This document shows, in pieces, positions 9,452 through 17,908 of a stretch of DNA of 64,000 nucleotides. A program made the position numbers and the translations under genes. Within the stretch, counting starts at the first letter, position 1, and each line of letters starts with the position of its first letter. The notes under the pieces are model-generated. The model was not told the DNA's origin, searched no databases, and worked only from the letters and a program-made list of their open reading frames with translations. The stretch is taken from assembly GCF_002000245.1 (NCBI RefSeq), contig NZ_MTCM01000001.1, positions 1,178,001 through 1,242,000 of the forward strand, written 5' to 3'. This DNA comes from Sphingobacterium sp. CZ-UAM (GTDB taxonomy: Bacteria > Bacteroidota > Bacteroidia > Sphingobacteriales > Sphingobacteriaceae).

Positions 9452-9549
9452 AATAGGGCGAACTTCAATGCTTTTGAACGTGGCACGACCAAGCGCCAAT
9501 AATCCAAAGATTATTTTCCACAAAAGACCGACATGAAGTTCGCCCTATT
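9452..9549. repeat. Nested long inverted repeat (about 98 bp)
   Basis: AATAGGGCGAACTTCA (9452-9467) is a perfect 16-base inverse of TGAAGTTCGCCCTATT (9534-9549). Inside, CTTTTG then TGG (9471-9483) can pair with CCACAAAAG (9518-9526) with a bulge. At the tip AATAATC (9498-9504) pairs with GATTATT (9509-9515) around CAAA. The whole segment can therefore fold as one long interrupted hairpin on either strand. It is not flanked by a recognisable transposase gene. It could be a MITE-like relic, an RNA element or a cruciform-type site. Confidence 0.6.
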
Positions 9550-9743
9550 AGACTATACCGCTAAGATATGAAAATCTAATAGAAATGGCGAACTCACGAT
9601 TGCTCATGTGGAATTTTTGGTCGTTTTCGTTCATGAGTAACATCGTTAAGTTAGGGCTATACCCTACTTTATCGCTATTAATTATTACAAAGATAAGAAA
9701 CACTTGTCATAATATCAAAACAAAAATATAATAAGTGTAAAAT

Positions 9744-10292
9744 ATGATTTGGAAACAAAACCTGTCAAACATTATAATAAATTCAAGCTATCAATTATCA
9801 GAAATTAGTGCATGGACAAATATCGAGGTGCCTAAACTCTCTGATATGAAAAATTTAAAATATCCAAATTTCAGTTGCAAAGAATTTTTATTACTAAAGC
9901 TTTTATTAAAAAAACAACATAGCTCTTTCATTGATGAAGTTTTTGGCGTTGATTATTTCGACGGAATAGAAAAAATAGAATATGCCCCGAAACTCACTGG
10001 ATTGGGAATCATATTGAAAGATAGGTACCAATTTGAAATTCTTCCAAAGAAGGAGGTTGTTGAGAATTCGAAGGTAAAATCAAGTAGAATTGATTATTTA
10101 ATCTCGCAGGAGGACGAAAGCATTAAAATTGAGGAAATCACAAAGCTAGAACTAACTTTTGGCGAGGAATTGGGTACTTTATGTAATCTTAGATTTCCAG
10201 ATTTACGAATCAACACTGAGGAGGAATATTTACTCAAATTGGAACAGATAAAAGAATACAATAGAGAAGCTAATAACAGGAGGAAAAAGTAA
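9744..10292 (+). CDS. Hypothetical protein, first gene of HD-Hsp90 operon
   Basis: A 182-residue soluble protein, Lys- and Glu-rich, with no signal peptide or membrane segment. I do not recognise the family. The middle contains beta-strand-like stretches and the tail is charged (EQIKEYNREANNRRKK). It opens a tight plus-strand cluster: the next gene follows after 17 bases, then gaps of 27 and 48 bases lead to the HD-Hsp90 gene. Composition is more AT-rich than the SusCD region, in keeping with acquired defence DNA. The start is the ATG at 9744. Confidence 0.65.
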   Translation: MIWKQNLSNIIINSSYQLSEISAWTNIEVPKLSDMKNLKYPNFSCKEFLLLKLLLKKQHSSFIDEVFGVDYFDGIEKIEYAPKLTGLGIILKDRYQFEILPKKEVVENSKVKSSRIDYLISQEDESIKIEEITKLELTFGEELGTLCNLRFPDLRINTEEEYLLKLEQIKEYNREANNRRKK

Positions 10293-10309
10293 ATAATTTC
10301 AATAACTAT

Positions 10310-10645
10310 ATGCGTACAATAGAACAACCTAAATATTTAAAAAAATCTATAAAAATATTTAGATTCTATACCATTGCGTCATTAATCTTGATTTTACTAG
10401 TTATGCTTTTGTCGCCTTTACGTCAGGATTATTTAATATTGATATCGGCGATAACACCATTATCTGTATTAGTCCCATTAATATTGGCTCCAATAGGTTT
10501 GTATTATAGCTGGAAAAGCTATCAAGCAAAAGAAGAACCAAGGAAAAAGCGGACAATGTTCTTAATTGGACATCTTTTCTTTTGCACGTTGATGATATTA
10601 CTTTTCGCAGTGATAATAAAGGATATCGCTTCTCTAAATTGGTAA
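10310..10645 (+). CDS. Small multi-pass membrane protein
   Basis: A 111-residue protein with three hydrophobic segments (about residues 20-37, 43-66 and 83-104), a positively charged N-terminus and a charged loop EEPRKKRTM before the last segment. It is an inner-membrane protein of unknown family. It sits second in the four-gene cluster ending in the HD-Hsp90 ATPase. Membrane proteins are common effectors in abortive anti-phage systems, but that role here is only inference from context. Confidence 0.6.
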   Translation: MRTIEQPKYLKKSIKIFRFYTIASLILILLVMLLSPLRQDYLILISAITPLSVLVPLILAPIGLYYSWKSYQAKEEPRKKRTMFLIGHLFFCTLMILLFAVIIKDIASLNW

Positions 10646-10672
10646 AAAGGATTTTAAAATTTATTAAAAAAC

Positions 10673-10960
10673 ATGGTTAATCAATTGTACGAATTGAAAG
10701 TCTCAGACAGAATGAGCTCCATTAAATTTCTTGATCTTCTGCATCAGGATTTGCTCCAACAGCCTGAAACTTGGGAAAACAAAACCTTGCCTGATGTACA
10801 TGATAAAATTCATATCCATTTTAATGATGGTAATCAAGCAGCATTAAACATAGACGGAACATGGAGGCACAATCCTGGGAATAATTATGTTATACATGAA
10901 CGAGCAAAGCGAGAGTTATCCGCTCTTGGATTCTTATTACCCGATGAATGTTATGTTTAA
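10673..10960 (+). CDS. Small protein resembling a polymorphic-toxin-type C-terminal domain
   Basis: A 95-residue soluble protein. The second half, KIHIHFNDGNQAALNIDGTW then RELSALGFLLP, reminds me of toxin-tip domains of polymorphic toxins with an ALNxDGTWxH core followed by an L..xGWxLP-like end. I cannot name the family with certainty. The first ~45 residues look like a helical lead-in. It lies 48 bases before the HD-Hsp90 gene in the same operon, so it may be the effector or an unrelated small partner. The toxin-like reading is tentative. Confidence 0.5.
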   Translation: MVNQLYELKVSDRMSSIKFLDLLHQDLLQQPETWENKTLPDVHDKIHIHFNDGNQAALNIDGTWRHNPGNNYVIHERAKRELSALGFLLPDECYV

Positions 10961-11008
10961 AAATTGAACGCGATATGCAGAAATACTAGAAATAATAGCT
11001 CATAACCT

Positions 11009-13441
11009 ATGACAAACATAAATAAAGACGATTGGAGACAAGAGACACAATCAGGTTTATTAAACAGTGAACTATATATTGAACTACAATTAAAATGCAG
11101 TTCAGACCCTTCTGGGAAAAATGTAATAAACTTAGTAGATGAGGCTGCATTTTATGCTTATGAACGAACTAAGATTATTGTCCAGAATATGGGAGAATAT
11201 ACACTTCATGATGGAGAACACTTATTTAGAGTCTTAAAAATTATGGAGAAACTGATTCCTGCCCCGACAATTAGGCAACTATCAGTTCCTGAATTGATGC
11301 TACTAATATTGACTTCACTTTTTCACGATATTGGCATGGCCGCATCAAATATTGATGTGAACATTTGGAAAACACTTTGGGATGACGATCCGTTAAAAGA
11401 TACCTCAAATGATCAATATATACAGTTCAAAAAATATTGTTCTGGGTTTCCATCGTTACTTGAAGAAATTGCTTCATTTAGAAAAAGTGGATTAGATACA
11501 AAAGCAGATTTATTAAAAAAACATCTTATTTCTGAGTACATAAGAAGTACACATGCAGAACGAGCGGTGAAAATTATTGAAGAAGATTGGAATGGTAAAA
11601 TTCGATATCGCGATATTGATCTTACTAATGAATTTGCACAGCTTTGTTTTAGCCATAATGAAGATGCGGCTTCTTTATTTGAATTAGATACTTCATTACT
11701 ATGCGGACCGACCATATATGCCTGCATGCCATTTATTGGCATGATACTGAGGTTAGCAGATATACTCGATTTTGATGCTAAAAGAACACCGTCTGTTCTA
11801 TTCGCACATTTAGCTGTCAGAAATCCAATTTCTTTAAAGGAATGGCAAAAGCATCGCTCCATAGATGCATGGGATATTAGCACATCTAACATAAGGTTCC
11901 AAGCAAGATGTGAACATCCTGCAATTGAATTAGCAATACGTCAATTTTGTGACTTAATTGATCGAGAATTAGCAGCAGCAAATGCAATATTAAATAGACT
12001 TCATGATTCTATAAGAAATCCATTTCCAGAATATTACAAAATTAACCTACCGTTAAATGTAGATCGGTCCAAAATCGGCCCACTGAAAAAGATCGGTTCA
12101 GGAAAACCAATATATAATTTCCAGGAGACAAAGTTTACTTTAAACAAAACCCAAGTAATTGATTTACTAATGGGAACGAAGTTATATGCTAACCCTGAGG
12201 TCGCTTTAAGAGAACTTATTCAGAATTCAATAGACGCGTGTTTGGTAAGACAGGCCATGTCTAAAACCTGGGGTAATCCGTTTGAACCTAAAATAACAAT
12301 ACGTTTTTTTAATGATGGCGATGATGAATTTTTGGAGGTTAATGACAATGGAACAGGAATGGATATTGATATAGTAAATCGTTTCTATTCCAGCGTTGGA
12401 ACTTCTTACTATAAATCACCTGAATTTTACGAATTAAAAACAGAAGTCAATTTAGATTACACTCCTATTTCCAGATTTGGAATTGGAGTTCTATCGTGCT
12501 TTATGGTATCGGATTTTTTAAAGGTAAATACTAAAAGGTTAAAGGGCCCTTATGAATCTGGGGACCCCCTTGAAATTATTTTAGAAGGGCATGATAGTAT
12601 TTTCTGGATCCGAGAAGGTGCAATTAAGGAACCTGGTACACAAACTCAACTTATTTTAAGAAAAAATCATCCGTGGAAATATTATACAGATCAGAAAAAA
12701 ATTGAATCAATAACCAGAATTCTACCACATCCTCCATTTCCAATTGAAATAATTACACCCACTAAAACAATTATTCATACAGGGGAAGAATTCAAGAATT
12801 TAAATTTGAATGATTTAAAAGGTTATTCATGGAAACCTGATGGCAATATAAAAGAAGTTTCATTTGATTTTCCAGACAATGAGTTTGGAATTCACGGTAA
12901 AGGATTAGTAGCAATTTTAGATAATGGTGGAATACCAGTAAAAGAAGTTGAATTAACTTCCAAAGAGGTTAACGTTGATGGGGTTGATTTTACACTTGAG
13001 AGGTCTATTAAAATTAAGATAAATGAAATTGAAAAAGTATCCAAATCAATTGAAATTGACGAAGATGGCGATGCTGATTTAAGGGATTCTACATCAAGAA
13101 TAGCTGTTTCCAAAGCTGTTATAGCTTTACATGGCATTGAAGTTCCAGTAAATGTTTTTCCATCATTTTGGGAAGCAAGATCACAACAAGTACAATTAAA
13201 TTGGCCTATTCCTATATTATTTATTGTTGATGTTACTGGAATTAAGGATCTCAATCTGAACTCTGCAAGGACAGAAATCGTATATGATGAAAAGTGGCTA
13301 AATTTTGAAGAAAATCTTGCATACTTAGTTTGTAAGGAACTGTCTCGACAATTAAATAAAACCTACTGGAAAAAATTAAAAGAAATTATTCTTGACATTA
13401 ATTCAAGTCCACAATTTGCTGCGGCAATTAGCAGATTTTAA
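11009..13441 (+). CDS. HD-domain phosphohydrolase fused to Hsp90/GHKL-type ATPase
   Basis: An 810-residue cytoplasmic protein. Residues ~40-330 form an HD-type metal phosphohydrolase: candidate ligands are His67 and His71 (LHDGEH), the pair His106-Asp107 (LFHDIGM) and Asp251 (LADILDF). Residues ~375-600 form a GHKL/Hsp90-type ATP-binding domain: ELIQNSIDA (Glu402, Asn406, Asp409), DNGTGM (446-451) and FGIGVLS (490-496) match motifs N, G1 and G2. The C-terminal ~200 residues may be the Hsp90-like middle domain. GHKL ATPases of the Hsp90/MORC kind are known in bacterial conflict systems, including Tiamat as I recall it. This HD fusion with three small upstream genes is not a system I can name. 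The gene ends where an IS3 fragment begins. Confidence 0.85.
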   Translation: MTNINKDDWRQETQSGLLNSELYIELQLKCSSDPSGKNVINLVDEAAFYAYERTKIIVQNMGEYTLHDGEHLFRVLKIMEKLIPAPTIRQLSVPELMLLILTSLFHDIGMAASNIDVNIWKTLWDDDPLKDTSNDQYIQFKKYCSGFPSLLEEIASFRKSGLDTKADLLKKHLISEYIRSTHAERAVKIIEEDWNGKIRYRDIDLTNEFAQLCFSHNEDAASLFELDTSLLCGPTIYACMPFIGMILRLADILDFDAKRTPSVLFAHLAVRNPISLKEWQKHRSIDAWDISTSNIRFQARCEHPAIELAIRQFCDLIDRELAAANAILNRLHDSIRNPFPEYYKINLPLNVDRSKIGPLKKIGSGKPIYNFQETKFTLNKTQVIDLLMGTKLYANPEVALRELIQNSIDACLVRQAMSKTWGNPFEPKITIRFFNDGDDEFLEVNDNGTGMDIDIVNRFYSSVGTSYYKSPEFYELKTEVNLDYTPISRFGIGVLSCFMVSDFLKVNTKRLKGPYESGDPLEIILEGHDSIFWIREGAIKEPGTQTQLILRKNHPWKYYTDQKKIESITRILPHPPFPIEIITPTKTIIHTGEEFKNLNLNDLKGYSWKPDGNIKEVSFDFPDNEFGIHGKGLVAILDNGGIPVKEVELTSKEVNVDGVDFTLERSIKIKINEIEKVSKSIEIDEDGDADLRDSTSRIAVSKAVIALHGIEVPVNVFPSFWEARSQQVQLNWPIPILFIVDVTGIKDLNLNSARTEIVYDEKWLNFEENLAYLVCKELSRQLNKTYWKKLKEIILDINSSPQFAAAISRF

Positions 13442-13449
13442 TCCAATGA

Positions 13450-13830
13450 CACAGCGGGAAACCAGAGAAGATCCGTTCGGACAATGGGCCTGAATTCGTA
13501 GCTGAGGCTATGCGCGAATGGTGTGCGAATAAGAATATACAATGGGAGTTTATACAGCCAGGTAAACCGACACAGAACAGCTTAATCGAACGGTTCAATA
13601 GGACCTTCAGGCAAGATGTTCTAGACTGTTATATGTTTGAGAGCCTCGCGGAGGCCAGAAAATATGCTAATGCATGGGTCTGGATGTACAATAATGTTAG
13701 GCCACACTCCTCGCTGGGGCAGTTGTCGCCGACGGAGTTTCTGTCAAAATATGGGAAACTCTCCGAGTTTCCCTCATTCCAACAGGATAACAATAGCAAA
13801 TCTGCTCCAACAAGTTTACTTTTGAATTAA
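13450..13830 (+). pseudogene. IS3-family transposase (OrfB) C-terminal fragment
   Basis: The frame is open from 13450 to the stop at 13828-13830, about 126 residues, with an internal ATG at 13510. It is the end of an IS3-type DDE integrase: RSDNGPEF supplies the second catalytic Asp, NSLIERFNRTFR the catalytic Glu, followed by YNxxRPHSSLGxLSPxEF. The first part of OrfB and all of OrfA are missing, so it is inactive. The fragment begins within about ten bases of the HD-Hsp90 stop codon. It ends overlapping the last codons of the convergent nuclease gene, marking a rearrangement junction between two defence modules. Confidence 0.88.
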
Positions 13831-15524
13831 TGAAATAATTGCCTCCATTCCCCAGGAAAAATATCTGTTTTGTAGAATACATGAGCTAGTGTTCGCAAAT
13901 ATGAATACCCTGCCTCATCCGTACGATAATTAAATGTATTCAGCGGCAGAGTTTTTAATTTGTCACGGTACTCCACAAAAGCTTGTGGCAATTTGATAGA
14001 ATGTTCCACATAAAGCTCATCGTTCAATTGCTTCTCGAACAACAACTGCTCAATATCATACTTATCACGGTATGGATAGGCTACCTGTAAATCTATTTGA
14101 CCCCTAAAATGCTCAACGAACATATCATACACTCCTTCTGCCTCGAATACAGCAATAAGCTCGAATAGTATATTTATCAGTAAACTGGACGTATCAATAT
14201 ATTTACTCGTTTCGATATCTAACACCTTTTCAATAAGTACATTTTCATCATTTGATACTAATGGAAATCTGCCTTTAATTTTTTTAATGGTATTGATATT
14301 ATTAAGCACATCGACGATAAACTGACCTGTAAACCTCAGATCTTCACTCTCAAAACCGTCCCGATCCAATGTAAACAAAACGACATTGAGTATAGCAATA
14401 GAATGATTATCCAATAATGGTCTTGTACAACCATTGTTGTTTTCTACCAAACGGAACAACTGTTCCTTTTGCTTTTTCCTGATCCGCTTCCAGACCTTCG
14501 GATTTTCAACTTTATAATCTCTAGGAAAATGAAGTCTGACCTGGAAAAAATATATCAGATAATTTAGGTACTCAAATGATCGTAGTGGATATCCAACTCG
14601 CTCGAAATACTGTCCGGCTGGAGAAAAAAGACCGATGTGTTCAGAAGCAAGTGGTAATGTTTTTTTGAAGTACTCCGACAGCATCAAGTAATGAACACCT
14701 ACCAGCTTGTCAAACTCACGCCTTACCTTTGTCTCATTCTCCTTTTTAAAACGAAGAATCCAGGCCCAAGTTTTGAGCAATAAATAGGTAAGACAGATTT
14801 TAGCTGGTTCAAGATTATCGGCATCCTTGGCATATCGATGGATAACGTGACAAAGCAAATGCTGTGTAGCAAAGAATTTTTGAAATTCCCTACCTGTGAA
14901 TCGGTCTCCTATTTTTTCAATCTGAAGATCGACAAGATTCTTAAAGTCTATAAACTTATATTCTGGTTCGTCCAATAATGCCAATGTTCGTTTGAAATAT
15001 CGAACGCTTTGCTCATCTGTCAATAGATATTCATTAAACAGGTGTTCGGAAAACAAATCGGTCAACTTATAGATGTCCCAACGCTCGAACTCACCCTCTT
15101 TAAATTCCCTCGCAATAAAACCATCAAAAGTGGGACGAACACTCATCTTAACTGTTCCTGGATGAACAAATATTATTTTCACAGGCAGCGTGTCAAATCC
15201 AGGAATTGACTTATCATTGAATGCAGTATCTTTTGCCGCTAAAATGGATTCCCTCACACCATCCGGACTGAGATAATTTTTGTCCGTAATATCCTTGTCC
15301 TTCTGCCCTTTAAGCTCAAAGTAGTATCGCCACTCTTTCCCCTCGCCATCTTTCCCTACCGCTATAATGTCTTTGCCATATTGATTTTGTCCTTTGGACT
15401 CCTTTGCAGTAGTCACGATGCGAAATCCCATCACAGAAAGTAATAATGGGAATAAGGCATCCAACTCTCGGTCCTCCTTTAAGGTTTCGAGGTACTCTCG
15501 TATGAAGATATTATCGCTTCGCAT
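13827..15524 (-). CDS. PD-(D/E)XK (Mrr-like) nuclease-domain protein
   Basis: A 565-residue protein. The N-terminus carries a restriction-endonuclease-like core: a helix, the strand FRIVTTA, then YGKD with Asp52, and the strand YYFELKGQ with Glu70-x-Lys72 and Gln74, the canonical D...ExK-Q arrangement of Mrr-type nucleases. The rest (~170-565) is mostly helical and unrecognised. It overlaps by 46 bases the end of the upstream 660-residue gene, so the two are almost certainly co-translated partners. It lies beside SIR2-HerA in a defence island. A role as the DNA- or RNA-cutting effector of a two-gene system is inferred. An IS3 fragment abuts its 3' end, but the C-terminus looks natural. Confidence 0.75.
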   Translation of the reverse strand: MRSDNIFIREYLETLKEDRELDALFPLLLSVMGFRIVTTAKESKGQNQYGKDIIAVGKDGEGKEWRYYFELKGQKDKDITDKNYLSPDGVRESILAAKDTAFNDKSIPGFDTLPVKIIFVHPGTVKMSVRPTFDGFIAREFKEGEFERWDIYKLTDLFSEHLFNEYLLTDEQSVRYFKRTLALLDEPEYKFIDFKNLVDLQIEKIGDRFTGREFQKFFATQHLLCHVIHRYAKDADNLEPAKICLTYLLLKTWAWILRFKKENETKVRREFDKLVGVHYLMLSEYFKKTLPLASEHIGLFSPAGQYFERVGYPLRSFEYLNYLIYFFQVRLHFPRDYKVENPKVWKRIRKKQKEQLFRLVENNNGCTRPLLDNHSIAILNVVLFTLDRDGFESEDLRFTGQFIVDVLNNINTIKKIKGRFPLVSNDENVLIEKVLDIETSKYIDTSSLLINILFELIAVFEAEGVYDMFVEHFRGQIDLQVAYPYRDKYDIEQLLFEKQLNDELYVEHSIKLPQAFVEYRDKLKTLPLNTFNYRTDEAGYSYLRTLAHVFYKTDIFPGEWRQLFH

Positions 15525-17461
15525 TCTTTAAATTCTTTTGACCAATCTAACTGTAATATTTTATTCATTCTTTCCGCATCGATATTCTCCGGGTCTGAAA
15601 AGTATTTTGCTGGAAATTGTTTTTCATAAGCAATTTTTTTCAACTCCATGACTTTGCCTGAAACCTTATCTAAATAGCCACCTCCTTTGGAAACATTAAT
15701 AGTAGTAGCCAACTGACGGACAATCGAACTTTTATCTACTTGCTCCTCCAGCTGTTCAGACATTCTCTTCTCAAATATTTCGTAATATTTACGGAGTAGT
15801 GCCGACTGTGTGAAACGGGGATCCAGTTCTTTTATTTTTAACTTTTCATAGTTTTTTGAGAACTCGATATCCATTTCTTTCTGGACACGGGATAGCAGTT
15901 CAGCTTTCTTGGGATTATCATCAGCTATATTGTTTTCCAAAGTTGAATATACGGTGGAACCATAGTTTTTGATTTCCTCCAATATCCTGTCCATAAGGCT
16001 TTCTACGACAAACGCATTTTTGCTATGCAAGAGGGGCAGTATCAGGGGCATAAAATCCAATACTCTCGCATCATCATCCAATAATGATACCCATAGTTTA
16101 TATTGATTTAAAGATGATAGAGCAGTTAAATCGATGGAAAACCTAAAGTGACGGTCGAATGTATTGATTATCTGTGCTAGTATCGAAACGCCTGCAAATC
16201 TCACAACACCTCTAGGATCTATAAGTAAACCAATCAGCCCGCTATCGAATGAATGTCGATGGTTTTCATACAGGACAGAAAGAACGATTTCAGTCTGACT
16301 TGCGTTAAATACTTCTTTAACAGTTAACACCCGCTTGACTACAAGTTTAAAAAAATCGGCACAGCTTTGATGACTATATAATACATCTAAACAGGAAGAA
16401 AATATCGCACTTTCACAATATCGATCCGCCAATCCATCAATAATTCGAAAGGCAAACTCACTATATTTTTGACTTAAATTACCTAATCCCCTTAAGCCGA
16501 TAATCACCAGCTCTGTATCGGCTGATATACAGAGCTGTTCAATACGTTGCAGACATTTTGCTTTTAGTTCTTCATCTGCCATGCTATCGTTGTTAGCCAT
16601 CCGCTGATAAAAGAATGTCAGAATCCTTTTGATATCATTGTTACTATCAAAAACCGTTTCAGACATTGCGTAATAATCGGCAGCTAAAATCGGATCAGAG
16701 GTTATTGTCGCGTTAAGCGCTATTGCAATTGCTTCATGATGTTTATCATCGGCAATAAGTTGATTCAATGCATCATATTTGGGCTTCTCGGCACTTAAAA
16801 TACCGGCAAGAACCGAGGCTATCAATTCTGTACGATAGGGAGTTGACTTCAATAGCCGGTCCAAATATTCCTCAGCAAGTCCGGTATCCTTAGCGCTAAT
16901 ATAAACAACTTTCGTGAACAGATTCTGAAGCATGCTAGTTCTATTGCTACTAAGCGGAAAGTAATCCCAAAGAGAAGTTGTGATATTATATAGTGTTTCG
17001 GAGGCAGAACCTAATGTATCAAGATGACATACAAAGACAGTCAGCAATTCTGAATACAGTGCCTTACTTAGTTCCAGAGCACCCCCGAGATCCACATAAC
17101 TATCTCCAACTGTAGAAATAACCGATGATTTTATGAATCTCTTTTCAATAACATTGAACCGCCTTATTTCATTCCTATTTCCTCTGAAATAATAACATAC
17201 TTCTAATGACCGTTCTAAACTAACCTTCAATCCGGAGCTTGCCGGCTGATTGAATAGCTTATCCATTTTATTTATTATAGTGGCACACAGCATTTCATCT
17301 GGCTCAACTACAATTTCCTCACCTTCTATTTTTAAAAAGGATGAATAAGCATTTTTCTCTGATTCAGAAAAACTTGCTTTGCCAAAGCTAAACGTCTTAC
17401 CCGTTAGAATCTTATCGGCAAGATCATTGTATATTTTAGCATGGGGCTCGGTATGTTTCAT
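15479..17461 (-). CDS. Large helical-repeat-like protein, partner of the nuclease
   Basis: 660 residues from the ATG at 17461; a TTG at 17473 would add four. There is no signal peptide or membrane span. The sequence is made of amphipathic helices of roughly HEAT/ARM spacing (for example LRGLGNLSQKYSEFAFRIID and RGVVRFAGVSILAQIINTF), so I read it as an alpha-solenoid, with no enzymatic motif found. The gene overlaps the downstream PD-(D/E)XK gene by 46 bases. In known defence pairs, helical-repeat proteins often sense or scaffold while the nuclease acts; here that is inference. I do not recognise the family. Confidence 0.7.
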   Translation of the reverse strand: MKHTEPHAKIYNDLADKILTGKTFSFGKASFSESEKNAYSSFLKIEGEEIVVEPDEMLCATIINKMDKLFNQPASSGLKVSLERSLEVCYYFRGNRNEIRRFNVIEKRFIKSSVISTVGDSYVDLGGALELSKALYSELLTVFVCHLDTLGSASETLYNITTSLWDYFPLSSNRTSMLQNLFTKVVYISAKDTGLAEEYLDRLLKSTPYRTELIASVLAGILSAEKPKYDALNQLIADDKHHEAIAIALNATITSDPILAADYYAMSETVFDSNNDIKRILTFFYQRMANNDSMADEELKAKCLQRIEQLCISADTELVIIGLRGLGNLSQKYSEFAFRIIDGLADRYCESAIFSSCLDVLYSHQSCADFFKLVVKRVLTVKEVFNASQTEIVLSVLYENHRHSFDSGLIGLLIDPRGVVRFAGVSILAQIINTFDRHFRFSIDLTALSSLNQYKLWVSLLDDDARVLDFMPLILPLLHSKNAFVVESLMDRILEEIKNYGSTVYSTLENNIADDNPKKAELLSRVQKEMDIEFSKNYEKLKIKELDPRFTQSALLRKYYEIFEKRMSEQLEEQVDKSSIVRQLATTINVSKGGGYLDKVSGKVMELKKIAYEKQFPAKYFSDPENIDAERMNKILQLDWSKEFKECEAIISSYESTSKP

Positions 17462-17473
17462 TTTTACGTTCAA

Positions 17474-17908
17474 TTAATTAACTTGTCCGGATCAATTATT
17501 ATAACCTGTATATTCTCTCGGAAGGGATTGATCGCAGCCTTGTCCTATGAAAATCTTTTTGTGAGACAATTAACTCAAACCGTAAATCGACACTACCCTT
17601 TAAATAAAAATCAAATCGTTTCTATTCTTCTCCTGGAAAAGCTATTTCAAACTCCAAAATTTGTTGCATGCTAACCGAGTTAGCGAAATACGTATTACCC
17701 TTATCCAAAATCTATTAACATTATAATTGATTATTATCCGCCCTATGAGCTAAATAACTTGTGATTTCTTGAAGTTTTAGAAGAAAAAGATCTTTTATTT
17801 TTTTATGCTTTATCAACACTAAGCCTACCTTGTAATCTTACCCAACGGATTGTACACCGAAATAAATAACAGCACTGATGTATCAATTCTTCTGGATAAA
17901 GACAATAA
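17474..17908. other. Intergenic region between HerA and nuclease modules
   Basis: 435 bases between two minus-strand genes. It presumably holds the promoter of the 660-residue/nuclease pair. Short coding-like stretches on the minus strand just after the HerA stop (about 17720-17905) are broken by stops and I cannot identify them. No terminator hairpin with a clear U-tract was seen. Confidence 0.4.

Larger units (their letters stand above)
8880..9743. other. Long structured intergenic region
   Basis: About 860 bases with no credible gene. It must contain the SusC promoter (near 8880-9100) and the promoter of the plus-strand operon at 9744. The middle and right parts contain several inverted repeats, listed separately, that could form RNA or DNA secondary structure. 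A second segment at 9570-9625 shares a GGCGAACT word with the big hairpin and has its own CTCATG/CATGAG arms. No reverse transcriptase, relaxase or integrase gene lies next to it. Confidence 0.6.

Noticed and set aside
9452..9549. Integron attC site or retron msr-msd
   Set aside because: The arms do not fit RYYYAAC/GTTRRRY, no integrase is present, and no reverse transcriptase gene is nearby.
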